A DNA stretch of 64,000 nucleotides from Reyranella sp. Lineage in GTDB: Bacteria; Pseudomonadota; Alphaproteobacteria; Reyranellales; Reyranellaceae. Each line of letters starts with the position of its first letter. The stretch's first letter is position 1. The translations under genes were made by a program, and so were the position numbers. Below, in pieces: positions 48,222 through 56,965 of the stretch. The notes beneath the pieces are model-generated. The model was not told where the DNA came from. It saw only the letters and a program-made list of their open reading frames with translations, and made no database searches. The stretch covers positions 62,001 through 126,000 of the forward strand of contig NZ_SCVC01000031.1 in NCBI RefSeq assembly GCF_004297405.1. The letters are read 5' to 3'.

Positions 48222-49190
48222 ATGCGCGTTTCTCGTCTGCTTGCCGTTCTGATCTTCCTGCCGACGCTCGCCTTGGCTCAAACGACGCCGCCGCCGGCTG
48301 CAACGCCTCCGACGTCGACCCCGTCGACTTCCACGCCACCTGCCGCCACGCCTCCTGCGACTACATCTCCTGCGACCACACCTCCTGCGACCACACCTCC
48401 TGCAACTACACCTCCCGCGACCACGCCTTCGGCTACCACGCCTCCCGGCGCCCCTCCTGCTTCTTCGACGGAGACGCCGCCGGTTGCCGCGCCACCTGTC
48501 GCATCGCCCACAGCTTCTCCCGTTCCTGCCGCCGCGGCAGCGCTGCCGCGCGATCTGTCGGTGCTGGGCATGTTCCTCGCTGCCGATTGGGTGGTGCAGG
48601 CTGTGATGATCGGCCTGGTCATTGCCTCCGTGCTGACGTGGACGGTGTTCCTCGCCAAGAGCTTCGAGCTTGCCGCCGCGCACCGACGGCAGACGCGCGT
48701 CCTTGCCGCCATCGACAGTGCGCCGTCGCTCGATGCGGCACCTGTCAACGATCTCGTCGCAGCCGCGCAGACCGAACGCAAGCTCAGCGCCGACTCGAAG
48801 GATGACCGCGATGGCTTGAAGGAACGCATCGCATCACGGCTGGAGCGGCTGGAAGCGGCGACGGGGCGTCGTATGCTGAAGGGCACGGGCGTCCTGGCGA
48901 CCATCGGAGCGACCTCGCCGTTCGTGGGGTTGTTCGGCACGGTGTGGGGGATCATGAATTCCTTCATCGGTATTTCGAAGTCGCAGACCACGAATCTCGC
49001 CGTCGTGGCCCCCGGCATCGCGGAGGCCCTGCTGGCGACGGCGCTGGGGCTTGCCGCTGCCATTCCGGCGGTCGTGATCTATAACCACTTCTCCCGGCGC
49101 ATCGCCGCCTACCGCGCCCTGGTGGGCGACACATCGGCTGCCGTTCTCCGCCTCGTGTCGCGGGACGTCGGCAAGTCAGGGGCGAAGTAA
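48222..49190 (+). CDS. exbB: ExbB-type TonB-system proton channel with Thr/Pro-rich N-terminal extension
   Basis: MotA/TolQ/ExbB-family protein of 322 aa, which uses the proton gradient to energise TonB with ExbD. A signal peptide (residues 1-20, ALA-QT) is followed by a Thr/Pro/Ala-rich segment (about 21-105) containing seven TPPAT-like repeats. Then come TM1 (WVVQAVMIGLVIASVLTWTVFL), a cytosolic loop, and TM2-TM3 with the core GATSPFVGLFGTVWGIMNSF. The stop is directly followed by the exbD start. Confidence 0.94.
   Translation: MRVSRLLAVLIFLPTLALAQTTPPPAATPPTSTPSTSTPPAATPPATTSPATTPPATTPPATTPPATTPSATTPPGAPPASSTETPPVAAPPVASPTASPVPAAAAALPRDLSVLGMFLAADWVVQAVMIGLVIASVLTWTVFLAKSFELAAAHRRQTRVLAAIDSAPSLDAAPVNDLVAAAQTERKLSADSKDDRDGLKERIASRLERLEAATGRRMLKGTGVLATIGATSPFVGLFGTVWGIMNSFIGISKSQTTNLAVVAPGIAEALLATALGLAAAIPAVVIYNHFSRRIAAYRALVGDTSAAVLRLVSRDVGKSGAK
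48348..48452 (+). repeat. tandem 15-bp coding repeat in exbB
   Basis: Seven tandem 15-bp units (consensus ACACCTCCTGCGACC) encode TPPAT variants: TPPAT, TSPAT, TPPAT, TPPAT, TPPAT, TPSAT, TPPGA. Units differ by a few bases and stay in frame. Copy number could vary between strains. Confidence 0.9.
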
Positions 49191-49604
49191 ATGTCGGTCA
49201 AGCTGGATCATGGTTCGGACGAACTCGCGGAAAACCACGAGATCAATGTCACGCCTTTCATCGACGTCATGCTGGTGCTGCTCATTATCTTCATGGTGGC
49301 GGCGCCTCTTGCCACGGTCGACGTGCCGGTCGATCTGCCGCTCTCGACGGCCGAGCGACAGCAGAAACCCGACACGCCGCTCTATCTCACGTTGAAAACA
49401 GACCTCTCCTTCGTGCTGAAGGAGCAGCCTGTGAATCGTGAGGAGCTGGCCAAGGCGCTGGACGAGGCGACGGGCGGCAAGAAGGACGAGCGCATCTTCC
49501 TGCGCGCCGACAAGACCGTGCCCTATGGCGAGCTGATGCAGGCCATGAATGTCCTGCGCTCGGCGGGCTATCTGAAGGTTGCTCTGGTCGGATTGGAGCA
49601 ATGA
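49191..49604 (+). CDS. exbD: ExbD-type TonB-system protein
   Basis: A 137-residue protein with one membrane helix near the N-terminus (ITVTPFIDVMLVLLIIFMV-like; the sequence reads INVTPFIDVMLVLLIIFMV) carrying the proton-pathway Asp, and a periplasmic C-terminal domain. TAA of exbB and ATG of exbD touch. It forms the ExbB-ExbD motor for the TonB protein encoded next; ATGA overlap with tonB. Confidence 0.94.
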   Translation: MSVKLDHGSDELAENHEINVTPFIDVMLVLLIIFMVAAPLATVDVPVDLPLSTAERQQKPDTPLYLTLKTDLSFVLKEQPVNREELAKALDEATGGKKDERIFLRADKTVPYGELMQAMNVLRSAGYLKVALVGLEQ

Positions 49605-50341
49605 GGGAGAGTCTGCGCTGGGGTGCCTCGTTTGCCTTCGTGCTGGCCCTGCACGCCGGCGCGGTCGGCATTGCGCTCGGCTGGACGCATTCAGAGGTGC
49701 CATTCGCCCCGCCGCCGGCAGCCATAATGGTGGAGATGGCGCCGCTGCCCGCGGCGCCGGAGGCCACGCCCAACGAGGCGCCGCCGGGCCCCGAGCTCAG
49801 CGAAGTCATACCGGAGCCCGAACCGCCTCCGCCGGTCGAGATGCCACCGCCGGTGATGGCCGAGGTGACGCTGCCCGATCCCGAGCCGCCACCGCCGGTC
49901 GATCTCAAGCCGCCGCCGCCCAAGCCGCCGGAAAAGAAGGTCGAGAAGAAGCCGCCGCAGCCCAAGGTCTCCGCCCCGCAGGCCGCGCCGCAGCAGGCGG
50001 CGGTTGCGGCCGCACCCATGGCCGGTGCGACGCCCGAACCGCCATCCGCGACTTTGCCGACCTGGAAGGGGCTGCTGCTGCGCCACCTCGAGCGACACAA
50101 GCGCTATCCCTCCGAGGCGCAGCGCGCGCGACAGGAAGGCGTGACCTATGTGCGTTTCACCATGAGCCGCGATGGCCGCGTGCTTGCCGCCCGGCTCGAG
50201 CGCGCCTCTGGCGTCTCGTCCCTCGACCAGGAAGGGCTGGAACTCCTGCAGCGCGCCCAACCCCTGCCGCCGTTGCCCTCCGATCAACCAGGCGAAAGCC
50301 TGGAGATCGTCGTGCCGATTCAGTTCTTCCTGAGGCGCTGA
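49601..50341 (+). CDS. tonB: TonB energy-transducing protein
   Basis: A 246-residue protein anchored by an N-terminal helix (FAFVLALHAGAVGIALG). A long Pro/Glu/Lys linker (about 65-130) spans the periplasm, and the TonB C-terminal domain starts near LLLRHLERHKRYPSEAQ, with FTMSRDGRVL and a final VPIQFFLRR strand. It should energise an outer-membrane siderophore or haem receptor. No TonB-dependent receptor gene is in this window. Confidence 0.94.
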   Translation: MRESLRWGASFAFVLALHAGAVGIALGWTHSEVPFAPPPAAIMVEMAPLPAAPEATPNEAPPGPELSEVIPEPEPPPPVEMPPPVMAEVTLPDPEPPPPVDLKPPPPKPPEKKVEKKPPQPKVSAPQAAPQQAAVAAAPMAGATPEPPSATLPTWKGLLLRHLERHKRYPSEAQRARQEGVTYVRFTMSRDGRVLAARLERASGVSSLDQEGLELLQRAQPLPPLPSDQPGESLEIVVPIQFFLRR

Positions 50342-50344
50342 CGC

Positions 50345-51913
50345 TCAGCGCTTCGTCACTTCGACGTTCCAGAAGGCGGTGGTCGAAGGTGGGCGAAGCC
50401 AGCCCTTGGTACGCGAGCTGACGGCCGAGGCGCTGTACCATTCCCCCAGCGGATAATGCGTGCCGAGTTCCATGGCGCGCGCCTGGATCTGCTCGGCGAT
50501 CGCCTTGCGCTTGGCGGCGTCGGGTTCGAGGGCGAAGGCGTTGCGCAGTTCCTCGATCTTGGCGTCGCATGACCAGCCGGCCGACGCCTTGTCACACGCC
50601 GAGTTGAGGAACAGCGACGTGACCGGATTCACCACGTCGAGCACGCCGGTGCTGGAGAGTGTGACGTTCCAGCCGCGATCCTCGGGCGGCTCCTTGCGCA
50701 TCACGCGAGAAAGGTGGGTCTGCCAATCGGCCGGCCGCATGTCGACCTTGAAGCCAACTCTCTCGAGCTGTGCCTTGGCGACGGGCGCGAGGTTGGCGAG
50801 CGAGGCGAGATCGCTCACCTGCAGGAGCACGATCGGGCGTCCGTCGTAGCCGGCCTCCTTGAGCAGTGCCTTGGCCTTGTCGACATTGCCTTCGAGCAGG
50901 CCATTGGTGCCGGCCTCGGTGGCGAGAGGCGTGCCGCAGCCAAAGTAGGTCTTGCAGAGGCGCCAGAACTTCGGATCGCCGACGGCTGCGTCCAGATAGC
51001 CTTTCTGATCGATCGCATAGCCCAGCGCGAGGCGCATCCGCGGATCGTTGAACGGCGGATGGAGCCAGTTGGGCCGCAGCGCGTACTGGCTGGCATAGGC
51101 GCCGCGCTGGACATCGATGCCCTTGCGCTTCTCGACCAGCGGCAGCAGGTCGTGCGCCACCGATTCGAGCGCATCGACTTCGCCATTCTCCAGCGCATTC
51201 ACGGCGGTCTGCGGATCGGCGATCGACGTCCATTCGACCCGGTCGAGCTTGACGACCTTGCCGCCGGCGAAGTTCGCGGGCGGCTCGGCGCGTGGGACAT
51301 ACTTTGGATTCTTCACATAGACGACCTTGTCGCCGGGTCGCCATTCGTCGGCCTTGAAGATGAAGGGACCCGAGCCGGTGGGGTCCTTGAGCTGCTGCGT
51401 GGCCGGCGCCTCGGCGATGCGCTTGGGCATCATGAATGGCACGATGCCGGCGGGCTTGGCGAGCGAGTCGAGCACCAGACCATAAGGCTGGCTCAGCTCC
51501 ATCCGGATCGTCTTGGCGTCAGGCGCGGAAAGCTCCTTCACATGCGCCATCAGCTTGATGCCCATGACGTCGCGGCTGCCCCAGCGCTTCAGCGAGGCGA
51601 TGCAATCCTCCGCCGTCACCGGCGCGCCATCGTGCCAGGAAAGACCATCGCGCAAAGTGAAGCTGTAGACCAGGCCCGCAGGATCGACGGTCCAGGCGCC
51701 GACCATCTGCGGCTGCGGCTTGAGATCGCCATCGAGGCCGAACAGCGTATCGTAAACCATGTAGCCGTGCGTGCGGCTGATCTGTGCCGATGCCCAGATC
51801 GGATCGAGGACCTTGAGGTCGGAATGCATCACGATCTTGAGCGTCGATTGCGCGGACACAGGTGCTGCAAGCAACAGGCCGGCAAGCGCGCCGAGCAGAG
51901 AGCGTAGCTTCAT
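50345..51913 (-). CDS. ABC transporter peptide-type substrate-binding protein
   Basis: SBP_bac_5 receptor of 522 aa with a signal peptide (cleavage after residue 21, VSA-QS). DLKVLDPIWASAQISRTHGYMVYDTLF and YSFTLRDGLSWHDGAPVTAEDC are the family patterns. It is the third gene of a minus-strand set (oxidase, M14 peptidase, this receptor) with a 14-nt gap from the peptidase. The membrane components are not here. Its ligand may be the substrate of the two enzymes. AGAGGAA precedes ATG 51913. Confidence 0.92.
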   Translation of the reverse strand: MKLRSLLGALAGLLLAAPVSAQSTLKIVMHSDLKVLDPIWASAQISRTHGYMVYDTLFGLDGDLKPQPQMVGAWTVDPAGLVYSFTLRDGLSWHDGAPVTAEDCIASLKRWGSRDVMGIKLMAHVKELSAPDAKTIRMELSQPYGLVLDSLAKPAGIVPFMMPKRIAEAPATQQLKDPTGSGPFIFKADEWRPGDKVVYVKNPKYVPRAEPPANFAGGKVVKLDRVEWTSIADPQTAVNALENGEVDALESVAHDLLPLVEKRKGIDVQRGAYASQYALRPNWLHPPFNDPRMRLALGYAIDQKGYLDAAVGDPKFWRLCKTYFGCGTPLATEAGTNGLLEGNVDKAKALLKEAGYDGRPIVLLQVSDLASLANLAPVAKAQLERVGFKVDMRPADWQTHLSRVMRKEPPEDRGWNVTLSSTGVLDVVNPVTSLFLNSACDKASAGWSCDAKIEELRNAFALEPDAAKRKAIAEQIQARAMELGTHYPLGEWYSASAVSSRTKGWLRPPSTTAFWNVEVTKR

Positions 51914-51927
51914 TGTGTTTCCTCTCG

Positions 51928-53004
51928 TTATTGTTCGGCCGCCAGGCCGTTGATCGTCTGCAGGGCGAAGGCGCGGAACTGGCCGAGGACCATGCCCTTC
52001 CAGTCGTCGGCATCGACGTAGAAGGCATTGCGCACGGCACGGCGGATCTCGGCGGACGTCGCGGCCGATGCATCGGGATGGCCTGCGAGCCAGGCTTCAC
52101 CGCGCAACGCGCGCCGCACTTGCGGCGAGGGCAGGGTGCCGTATTCGAGGGTCGACGGGGTGATCGCGACGCCGGGACACTCCTCCGGCGCGCAGCCGGT
52201 GATATGACCCATGGTGCGCGGCGAGACCGACTCGGTGGCCGTGCTGACGATCAGGTCGCGGCCCCACCAGGCGAGCGCGCGGGCGAGCGTCGCTTCGGAA
52301 TGGCGGCCGAAGATCTTCTCACCATGGCCGTAGGGTCCCAACCCGGTATGCACGTCTATCCAGGCGATGTGCCGGCGGTTGGCGCCCTGCCTGCGCACGA
52401 TCCCGCGGATGGTGTGGTTGCTCCAAGCTGGTGCCGTGCCGCTATAGAAGAGGCCGTCGGGATGCCTGGCCTGTCCGCTGGAAATGCCGGGCGCGCGTTG
52501 GTCGGCGAGGCGAGCCATGGTGGCAGTGAGCTGGTTCTCGTTCTCCGAACTCGGCGGCCAAGCGGCGGGCACGAGCAGATCATGGATCTCCTCGTAGACT
52601 GGATTGTCGGGATAGGGCGCCGAGAAGTCGTTGAAGTTGCGGTTGAGGTCGATGTTGTCCTCGTTGGTCCGCTTCAAGTGCGAGAAGCCGAACGGATTGA
52701 CCGCATGGATCAAGAGCAGGGCGATGCCGCGATCATTTGCGCGGTGGGCAAGCTCGTCGTTCAGCAGCGAAAGTTGGCAGGCCGAACCCGAGAAGCCTTC
52801 GGGTCCGTGCGTGCCCGAACTCACGATGAACAGCTTGTCGGCGTCGGCGGCACCCAGCAACGCGGTGTCGGTGCCAATCTCCTCTCCCTCGGCGCCCTTC
52901 AGCGGATGCACATGTGAATCGACAGTTGCGCCTGCCTTGTGCGCAGCGTCGAGGAAGCGTTGTCGCGCCTCGCGATAGGTGGCCGAGAAGAAGGTCGCGC
53001 TCAT
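51928..53004 (-). CDS. DUF2817/M14-type zinc metallopeptidase-like protein
   Basis: A 358-residue protein with carboxypeptidase-like zinc motifs: HxxE at His66 and Glu69 (SSGTHGPEG) and a later His in AWIDVHTGLG. The NEDNIDLNRNFNDF segment is also typical of M14 relatives. Likely cytosolic, as no signal peptide is visible; it may hydrolyse an amide or a small peptide. ATGA overlap with the upstream oxidase gene shows tight coupling. Confidence 0.87.
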   Translation of the reverse strand: MSATFFSATYREARQRFLDAAHKAGATVDSHVHPLKGAEGEEIGTDTALLGAADADKLFIVSSGTHGPEGFSGSACQLSLLNDELAHRANDRGIALLLIHAVNPFGFSHLKRTNEDNIDLNRNFNDFSAPYPDNPVYEEIHDLLVPAAWPPSSENENQLTATMARLADQRAPGISSGQARHPDGLFYSGTAPAWSNHTIRGIVRRQGANRRHIAWIDVHTGLGPYGHGEKIFGRHSEATLARALAWWGRDLIVSTATESVSPRTMGHITGCAPEECPGVAITPSTLEYGTLPSPQVRRALRGEAWLAGHPDASAATSAEIRRAVRNAFYVDADDWKGMVLGQFRAFALQTINGLAAEQ

Positions 53005-54326
53005 CTGATTTTCTCGTCGAAATAATCCAGGGCCCGAAAGGCACCGCCGATCACTGGCAGGAACCAGGGCTTGCCGGAATAGAGCGGAATCGGCGGCAGC
53101 GCAGCATCGGCGAAGGGCAGTTTTCCGCGCAGGCGGCCGGCGATCGACCGGCCGATGGCGTCGCCCAGGAACGGCATCATCGACACGCCCGAGCCGTTGC
53201 AGCCCACCACGAAGTGCAGCCCGTCGAGTTCGCCCGCATGCGGCAAGGCGTCGTAGGTGAAGGCGACGTTGCCTTGCCAGGTGTGCGTCACCTTGATGTC
53301 GGCCAGTTCCGGTAGGCGCTCGACCAGGGCCCGATGCAGGAGTTGGGCGCGCATCTCACCGGGAATCTCGGTGAAGCGGGCGCGGCCGCCGAAGATCACG
53401 CGCTTGCCGTCGGGCGAGAGCCGGTAATAGTGCAGCACGCGGCGCGTCTCGGAGAAGGTCCGCCCCTTGGGGCAGATCTTCGCCGCGAGGCCGGGCGGCA
53501 ACTCCTCGGTGGCGATGATGTGGCTGGCGATCGGCACCAGCCGGCGCTGCAGCGTCGGCGTCAGGCCGCCCGTATAGCCGTTGGTCGCGACCACGACATG
53601 GCGCGCGCGGACTTCGCCCGCTTCAGTCTTGACCCGCCAGCCCTCGCCATCGCGGCTGAGTCCGGTGGCGCGGCAGCCGCCGGCCAGGGTGATCGAGTTG
53701 CGCCGCCGCGCCGCCGCCAGGAGCCCGCCGTAGAACAGGGCGGGATGCAGCTTGCCCGCGGTCTCGAAGACCATGCCGCCATGATAGAAGTCGCTGCCGA
53801 TTTCCTGGCGCTGCTCCTCGCGGCTGATCAGCTTGCAGTCCATGGCGCCGCCCGAACGCAGCTTCTCGAAGCGCGTGCGCAGTCCTTCATAGTGCGAAGC
53901 GGCGCAGGCCCCGAGGAAGCGACCGCGCTGCTCCAGGTGGCAGTCGATCTTCTCCTGCTCGACGAGATCGATCAGTCCTCGATACGCATCGATCGCCCAG
54001 CCGACGACGTCGCGCACCAGCTCCGGCGCATAGTCGAGCGTTCGTCCGGTGAAGCTCTTGCCGATCGACAGCCCGGCGCTCAGCGCGCCGCCGCTGCGGG
54101 TCGAGGCGCCGGTGCCGAATTCACCGGCCTCCAGCACCAGGCTCTGCACACCGCCGTCGGCGAGGGCGCGCGCCGTGGCGAGGCCGGCATAGCCGCCGCC
54201 GACCACCACCACATCGGTCTTGGCCGGCAGCGTCGTCGTCGGAATGGCCTGCGGACGGAACGCCTCCCACCAGTAGGGCTCTTCCTTGAAGTCGCTGCTG
54301 AAGATTGATTGATCAATGGAAGGCAT
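53001..54326 (-). CDS. FAD-dependent oxidoreductase of the DAO family (gamma-glutamylputrescine oxidase-like)
   Basis: Flavoprotein of 441 aa. The Rossmann motif is DVVVVGGGYAGLATARALADGG, near residue 40. The N-terminal YWWEAFRP is typical of PuuB and related amine oxidases, and CNGSGVSMMPFLGDAIG is the C-terminal FAD loop. It probably oxidises an N-substituted amino acid or polyamine adduct. ATG 54326 is used (a GTG at 54332 is also in frame). Divergent from a LysR gene, which may control this three-gene operon. Confidence 0.9.
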   Translation of the reverse strand: MPSIDQSIFSSDFKEEPYWWEAFRPQAIPTTTLPAKTDVVVVGGGYAGLATARALADGGVQSLVLEAGEFGTGASTRSGGALSAGLSIGKSFTGRTLDYAPELVRDVVGWAIDAYRGLIDLVEQEKIDCHLEQRGRFLGACAASHYEGLRTRFEKLRSGGAMDCKLISREEQRQEIGSDFYHGGMVFETAGKLHPALFYGGLLAAARRRNSITLAGGCRATGLSRDGEGWRVKTEAGEVRARHVVVATNGYTGGLTPTLQRRLVPIASHIIATEELPPGLAAKICPKGRTFSETRRVLHYYRLSPDGKRVIFGGRARFTEIPGEMRAQLLHRALVERLPELADIKVTHTWQGNVAFTYDALPHAGELDGLHFVVGCNGSGVSMMPFLGDAIGRSIAGRLRGKLPFADAALPPIPLYSGKPWFLPVIGGAFRALDYFDEKIR

Positions 54327-54426
54327 GAACACGCCCTTGTCTAAAATGCCGATGCAGTGGACTTTTGGCTTGTCGCCCTACAGGGTCAAAGTCATTGTCG
54401 ACCGACTCAAATTCCCTGGAGTTATG

Positions 54427-55323
54427 ATGATCACGTCGCGCCAGCTCGAAGCCTTTCGGGCGATCATGTCCCACGGCACGGTGACGGCGGCGGCCGAACG
54501 GCTGGGCGTGTCGCAGCCCGCGGTGAGCAAGATCCTCGCCGGGCTGGAGCATGAGATCGGCTATCCGTTGTTCACGCGCATCAAGCGTCGCCTGGCGCCA
54601 ACCAGTGAAGCGCGCCTGCTCGAAGCCGAAGTGACGCGCCTCTATCACAGCCTCGAACGGGTGACGGAGGTGGCGCGCGAAATCCGCGAGCGGCAGGTCG
54701 GCGATCTCCTGATCTACTCGACGCCGGCGTTCGGCCGCACCGTCTTGCCCGACGTCCTGGCGACCTTCGTGAAGCGGCACGCCAAGGCGCACATCGTCTT
54801 CCACGTCCGCAGTTCGACCTACATCAATCAGAAGATGATCGACCAGCAGATCGACCTGGGCTTCTCCATGATGCCGTTCGAGCATCCCTCGATGGTCACC
54901 GAGGAGTTGAGCCGCGCCACGGCAGTCTGCGTGCTGCCGGGCGATCATCGGCTGGCGCGACGCAAGGTGATCCGTCCGGCCGACCTGCGCGGCGAACGCT
55001 TCCTGTCCTTTCCGCTCGATGGCCGCATGCGCCATCTGATTGATGCCGTGTTCGAGCAGGAGCGCATCGAGCGGCGTCTGCAGATCGACGTCTATTCCTC
55101 GGCCGATGCCTGTGCGCTGGCGGCCCGCGGGCTCGGTGTTTCGATCGTCGAGCCCTTCACCGCGCGCGACTATCTCAGCGAAGGCATTGCCGTCGTGCCC
55201 TTCGAACCCAGGATCCGCTACCTGTTCCGTGCCATGCGGCCGCGCTATCGCAAGCCGTCGCGTCTGGCCGACGCTTTCCTCGACACCATGAGGACACACC
55301 TGAAAGCGAAAGGCTGGGCCTGA
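54427..55323 (+). CDS. LysR-family transcriptional regulator
   Basis: LysR regulator of 298 aa. The helix-turn-helix region is FRAIMSHGTVTAAAERLGVSQPAVSKILAGLE, and the effector domain starts near residue 90. Two ATG codons are adjacent (54424, 54427); the second is 5 nt from GGAG and is used here. The 100 nt between this start and the divergent oxidase start is the likely operator. Probably regulates the oxidase-peptidase-receptor operon, and perhaps the ABC operon behind it. Confidence 0.92.
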   Translation: MITSRQLEAFRAIMSHGTVTAAAERLGVSQPAVSKILAGLEHEIGYPLFTRIKRRLAPTSEARLLEAEVTRLYHSLERVTEVAREIRERQVGDLLIYSTPAFGRTVLPDVLATFVKRHAKAHIVFHVRSSTYINQKMIDQQIDLGFSMMPFEHPSMVTEELSRATAVCVLPGDHRLARRKVIRPADLRGERFLSFPLDGRMRHLIDAVFEQERIERRLQIDVYSSADACALAARGLGVSIVEPFTARDYLSEGIAVVPFEPRIRYLFRAMRPRYRKPSRLADAFLDTMRTHLKAKGWA

Positions 55324-55327
55324 TCGG

Positions 55328-56128
55328 CTAGGCCGGATCATGCGCCACGAAGAATTCGAGCCCGATCAGCCGTTCCAGCAGCATCACGACCAGCAGCGTC
55401 ACCGCGACCGTCACCGTCGAGATCGCCGCCAGCACCGGTGACGCATTCTCCTGGATGAAAGCATAGATCTGCACCGGCAGGGTCGTGACCTGCGGTCCGG
55501 TGAGGAACATCGTCACCGTCACCTCGTCGAACGAGATGATGAAGGAGAAGAGCAGCGCCGTGACGATGCCGGATCTCGCCAGCGGCAAGGCGATGCCCAG
55601 CGCAATCCGGCGTTCGTCGGCGCCCAGCAGAGAGGCGGCCTCCACGATCTCGCTGTCGATGCGCTGCAAGGCGACCATGATCGGCCGCCAGGCAAAGGGC
55701 AGGGTGCAGACGACATGGGCGACGACGATGCCACTTGCCGTGCCGAGATGACCGCTGAGCGCCAGCACGTTCACCAGCGCAACACCCAGTGCCGCATGCG
55801 GGAAGAACAGCGGCGACATGACGATGAGCTCGAAGGTCGCCAACCAGCGCGGTCTCAACCGATGGCAGGCATAGGCGCCCGCAAAGGCAATGGCCGTCAC
55901 CGTCACGGCGACGATCGCGGCGATGCCAAGGCTGGTGAGGAACGAATCGATCCAGCGCGGATCGGTGGCGGCTTCGGCGTACCAGCGCAGGCTGAGTTCG
56001 CCCGGCGGGAAGCGCAGATAGCCAGCCGCGGCAAAGGAGGTCGCGCCGATCACGACAATGGGCGCCGGCAGGAAGAACAGCAGCGCCAGGGAGCCCGCGC
56101 GGCCGAGCTTGATCAGAGGCGCATTCAT
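55328..56128 (-). CDS. ABC transporter permease (spermidine/putrescine PotC-like)
   Basis: Inner-membrane permease of 266 aa with six predicted helices. The EAA loop reads EAASLLGADERRIALGIALPLARSGI, and SFDEVTVTMFLTGPQVTTLPVQI is the PotC-type pattern. ATG 56128 overlaps the TGA of the other permease. Last gene of an operon running from 60550 on the minus strand; convergent with the LysR gene. Confidence 0.92.
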   Translation of the reverse strand: MNAPLIKLGRAGSLALLFFLPAPIVVIGATSFAAAGYLRFPPGELSLRWYAEAATDPRWIDSFLTSLGIAAIVAVTVTAIAFAGAYACHRLRPRWLATFELIVMSPLFFPHAALGVALVNVLALSGHLGTASGIVVAHVVCTLPFAWRPIMVALQRIDSEIVEAASLLGADERRIALGIALPLARSGIVTALLFSFIISFDEVTVTMFLTGPQVTTLPVQIYAFIQENASPVLAAISTVTVAVTLLVVMLLERLIGLEFFVAHDPA

Positions 56129-56964
56129 TTGTCGGCTTTCGGTACGAGTGCGGCTTCGACGGTGCGCAGCAGCACCAGGCCGAGCCCGCTCAGGATCAGC
56201 AGGCAGAGCGCCCAGGCGGACGCCTTGCTCATGTTGAAGTTGTAGACGACCTCTTGATAAATCTGCGTGCCGGCCATCTTCTGGCGGATGCCGCCCAGCA
56301 GGATCGGCGTCACGATGGCACCCATCGAGGTCAGGAAGGTAATGCTGATGCCGGTGAATACGCCGGGCAGCGACAGCGGCAGCACGACCCTGCGCCAGGT
56401 TTCGAGCGCGCCGGCGCCTAGTGACTCGCTCGCCTCCTCCAGCCGGTTGTCGATCTGCAGCAGCACCGACAAGGTGGCGATGACGGAGAACGGCATCAGC
56501 ACATGGGTGAGGCCGATCACCACGCCGAGATCGTTGAAGATCAGTGGCAGCGGCGACTGGATGACGCCGGCCCAGCGCAGCGCTTCGTTGAGGAAGCCCT
56601 TGGGCCCCAGGATGACCAGCCAGCCATAGGTGCGCACGACCAGGCTGACGAGCCATGGCACCAGCACCACGACCAGCAGTAAGTTGCGCCACTTGGGAAG
56701 ACGCCAGAGCAGCCAGGCGATGGGATAGGCGAGCAATGCCGACGTCAGCGACACGATGGCCGCGATCGACACGGTGCGCAGAAAGACTTCGTGATAGTCG
56801 GCGCGATCGAGGATCTGCTTGAAGTAAGCGAGCGAGAACCCGTCCTTGGTCCAGAAGGCGTGCAGGAAGAGGAGCGCCACCGCCCCCAGGAAGAGCGCGA
56901 GGACCAGCACCGCTGGCAGCAGCAGCCAGCCCAGGCCCCTGGGCGTTGCAGTGGCGCCACGCAT
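56125..56964 (-). CDS. ABC transporter permease (PotB-like)
   Basis: Permease of 279 aa. It starts MRGATATPRGLGWLLLPAVLV, and the EAA loop is EASESLGAGALETWRRVVLPLSLPGV. GIRQKMAGTQIYQEVVYNF is typical of PotB-type proteins. The amidase stop and this ATG are separated by one base (TGAGATG). Forms the channel with the 55328-56128 product. Confidence 0.92.
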   Translation of the reverse strand: MRGATATPRGLGWLLLPAVLVLALFLGAVALLFLHAFWTKDGFSLAYFKQILDRADYHEVFLRTVSIAAIVSLTSALLAYPIAWLLWRLPKWRNLLLVVVLVPWLVSLVVRTYGWLVILGPKGFLNEALRWAGVIQSPLPLIFNDLGVVIGLTHVLMPFSVIATLSVLLQIDNRLEEASESLGAGALETWRRVVLPLSLPGVFTGISITFLTSMGAIVTPILLGGIRQKMAGTQIYQEVVYNFNMSKASAWALCLLILSGLGLVLLRTVEAALVPKADK

Positions 56965-56965
56965 C

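Noticed and set aside
48348-48452. CRISPR-like array
   Set aside because: The 15-bp units are contiguous without spacers and encode in-frame TPPAT repeats of ExbB.
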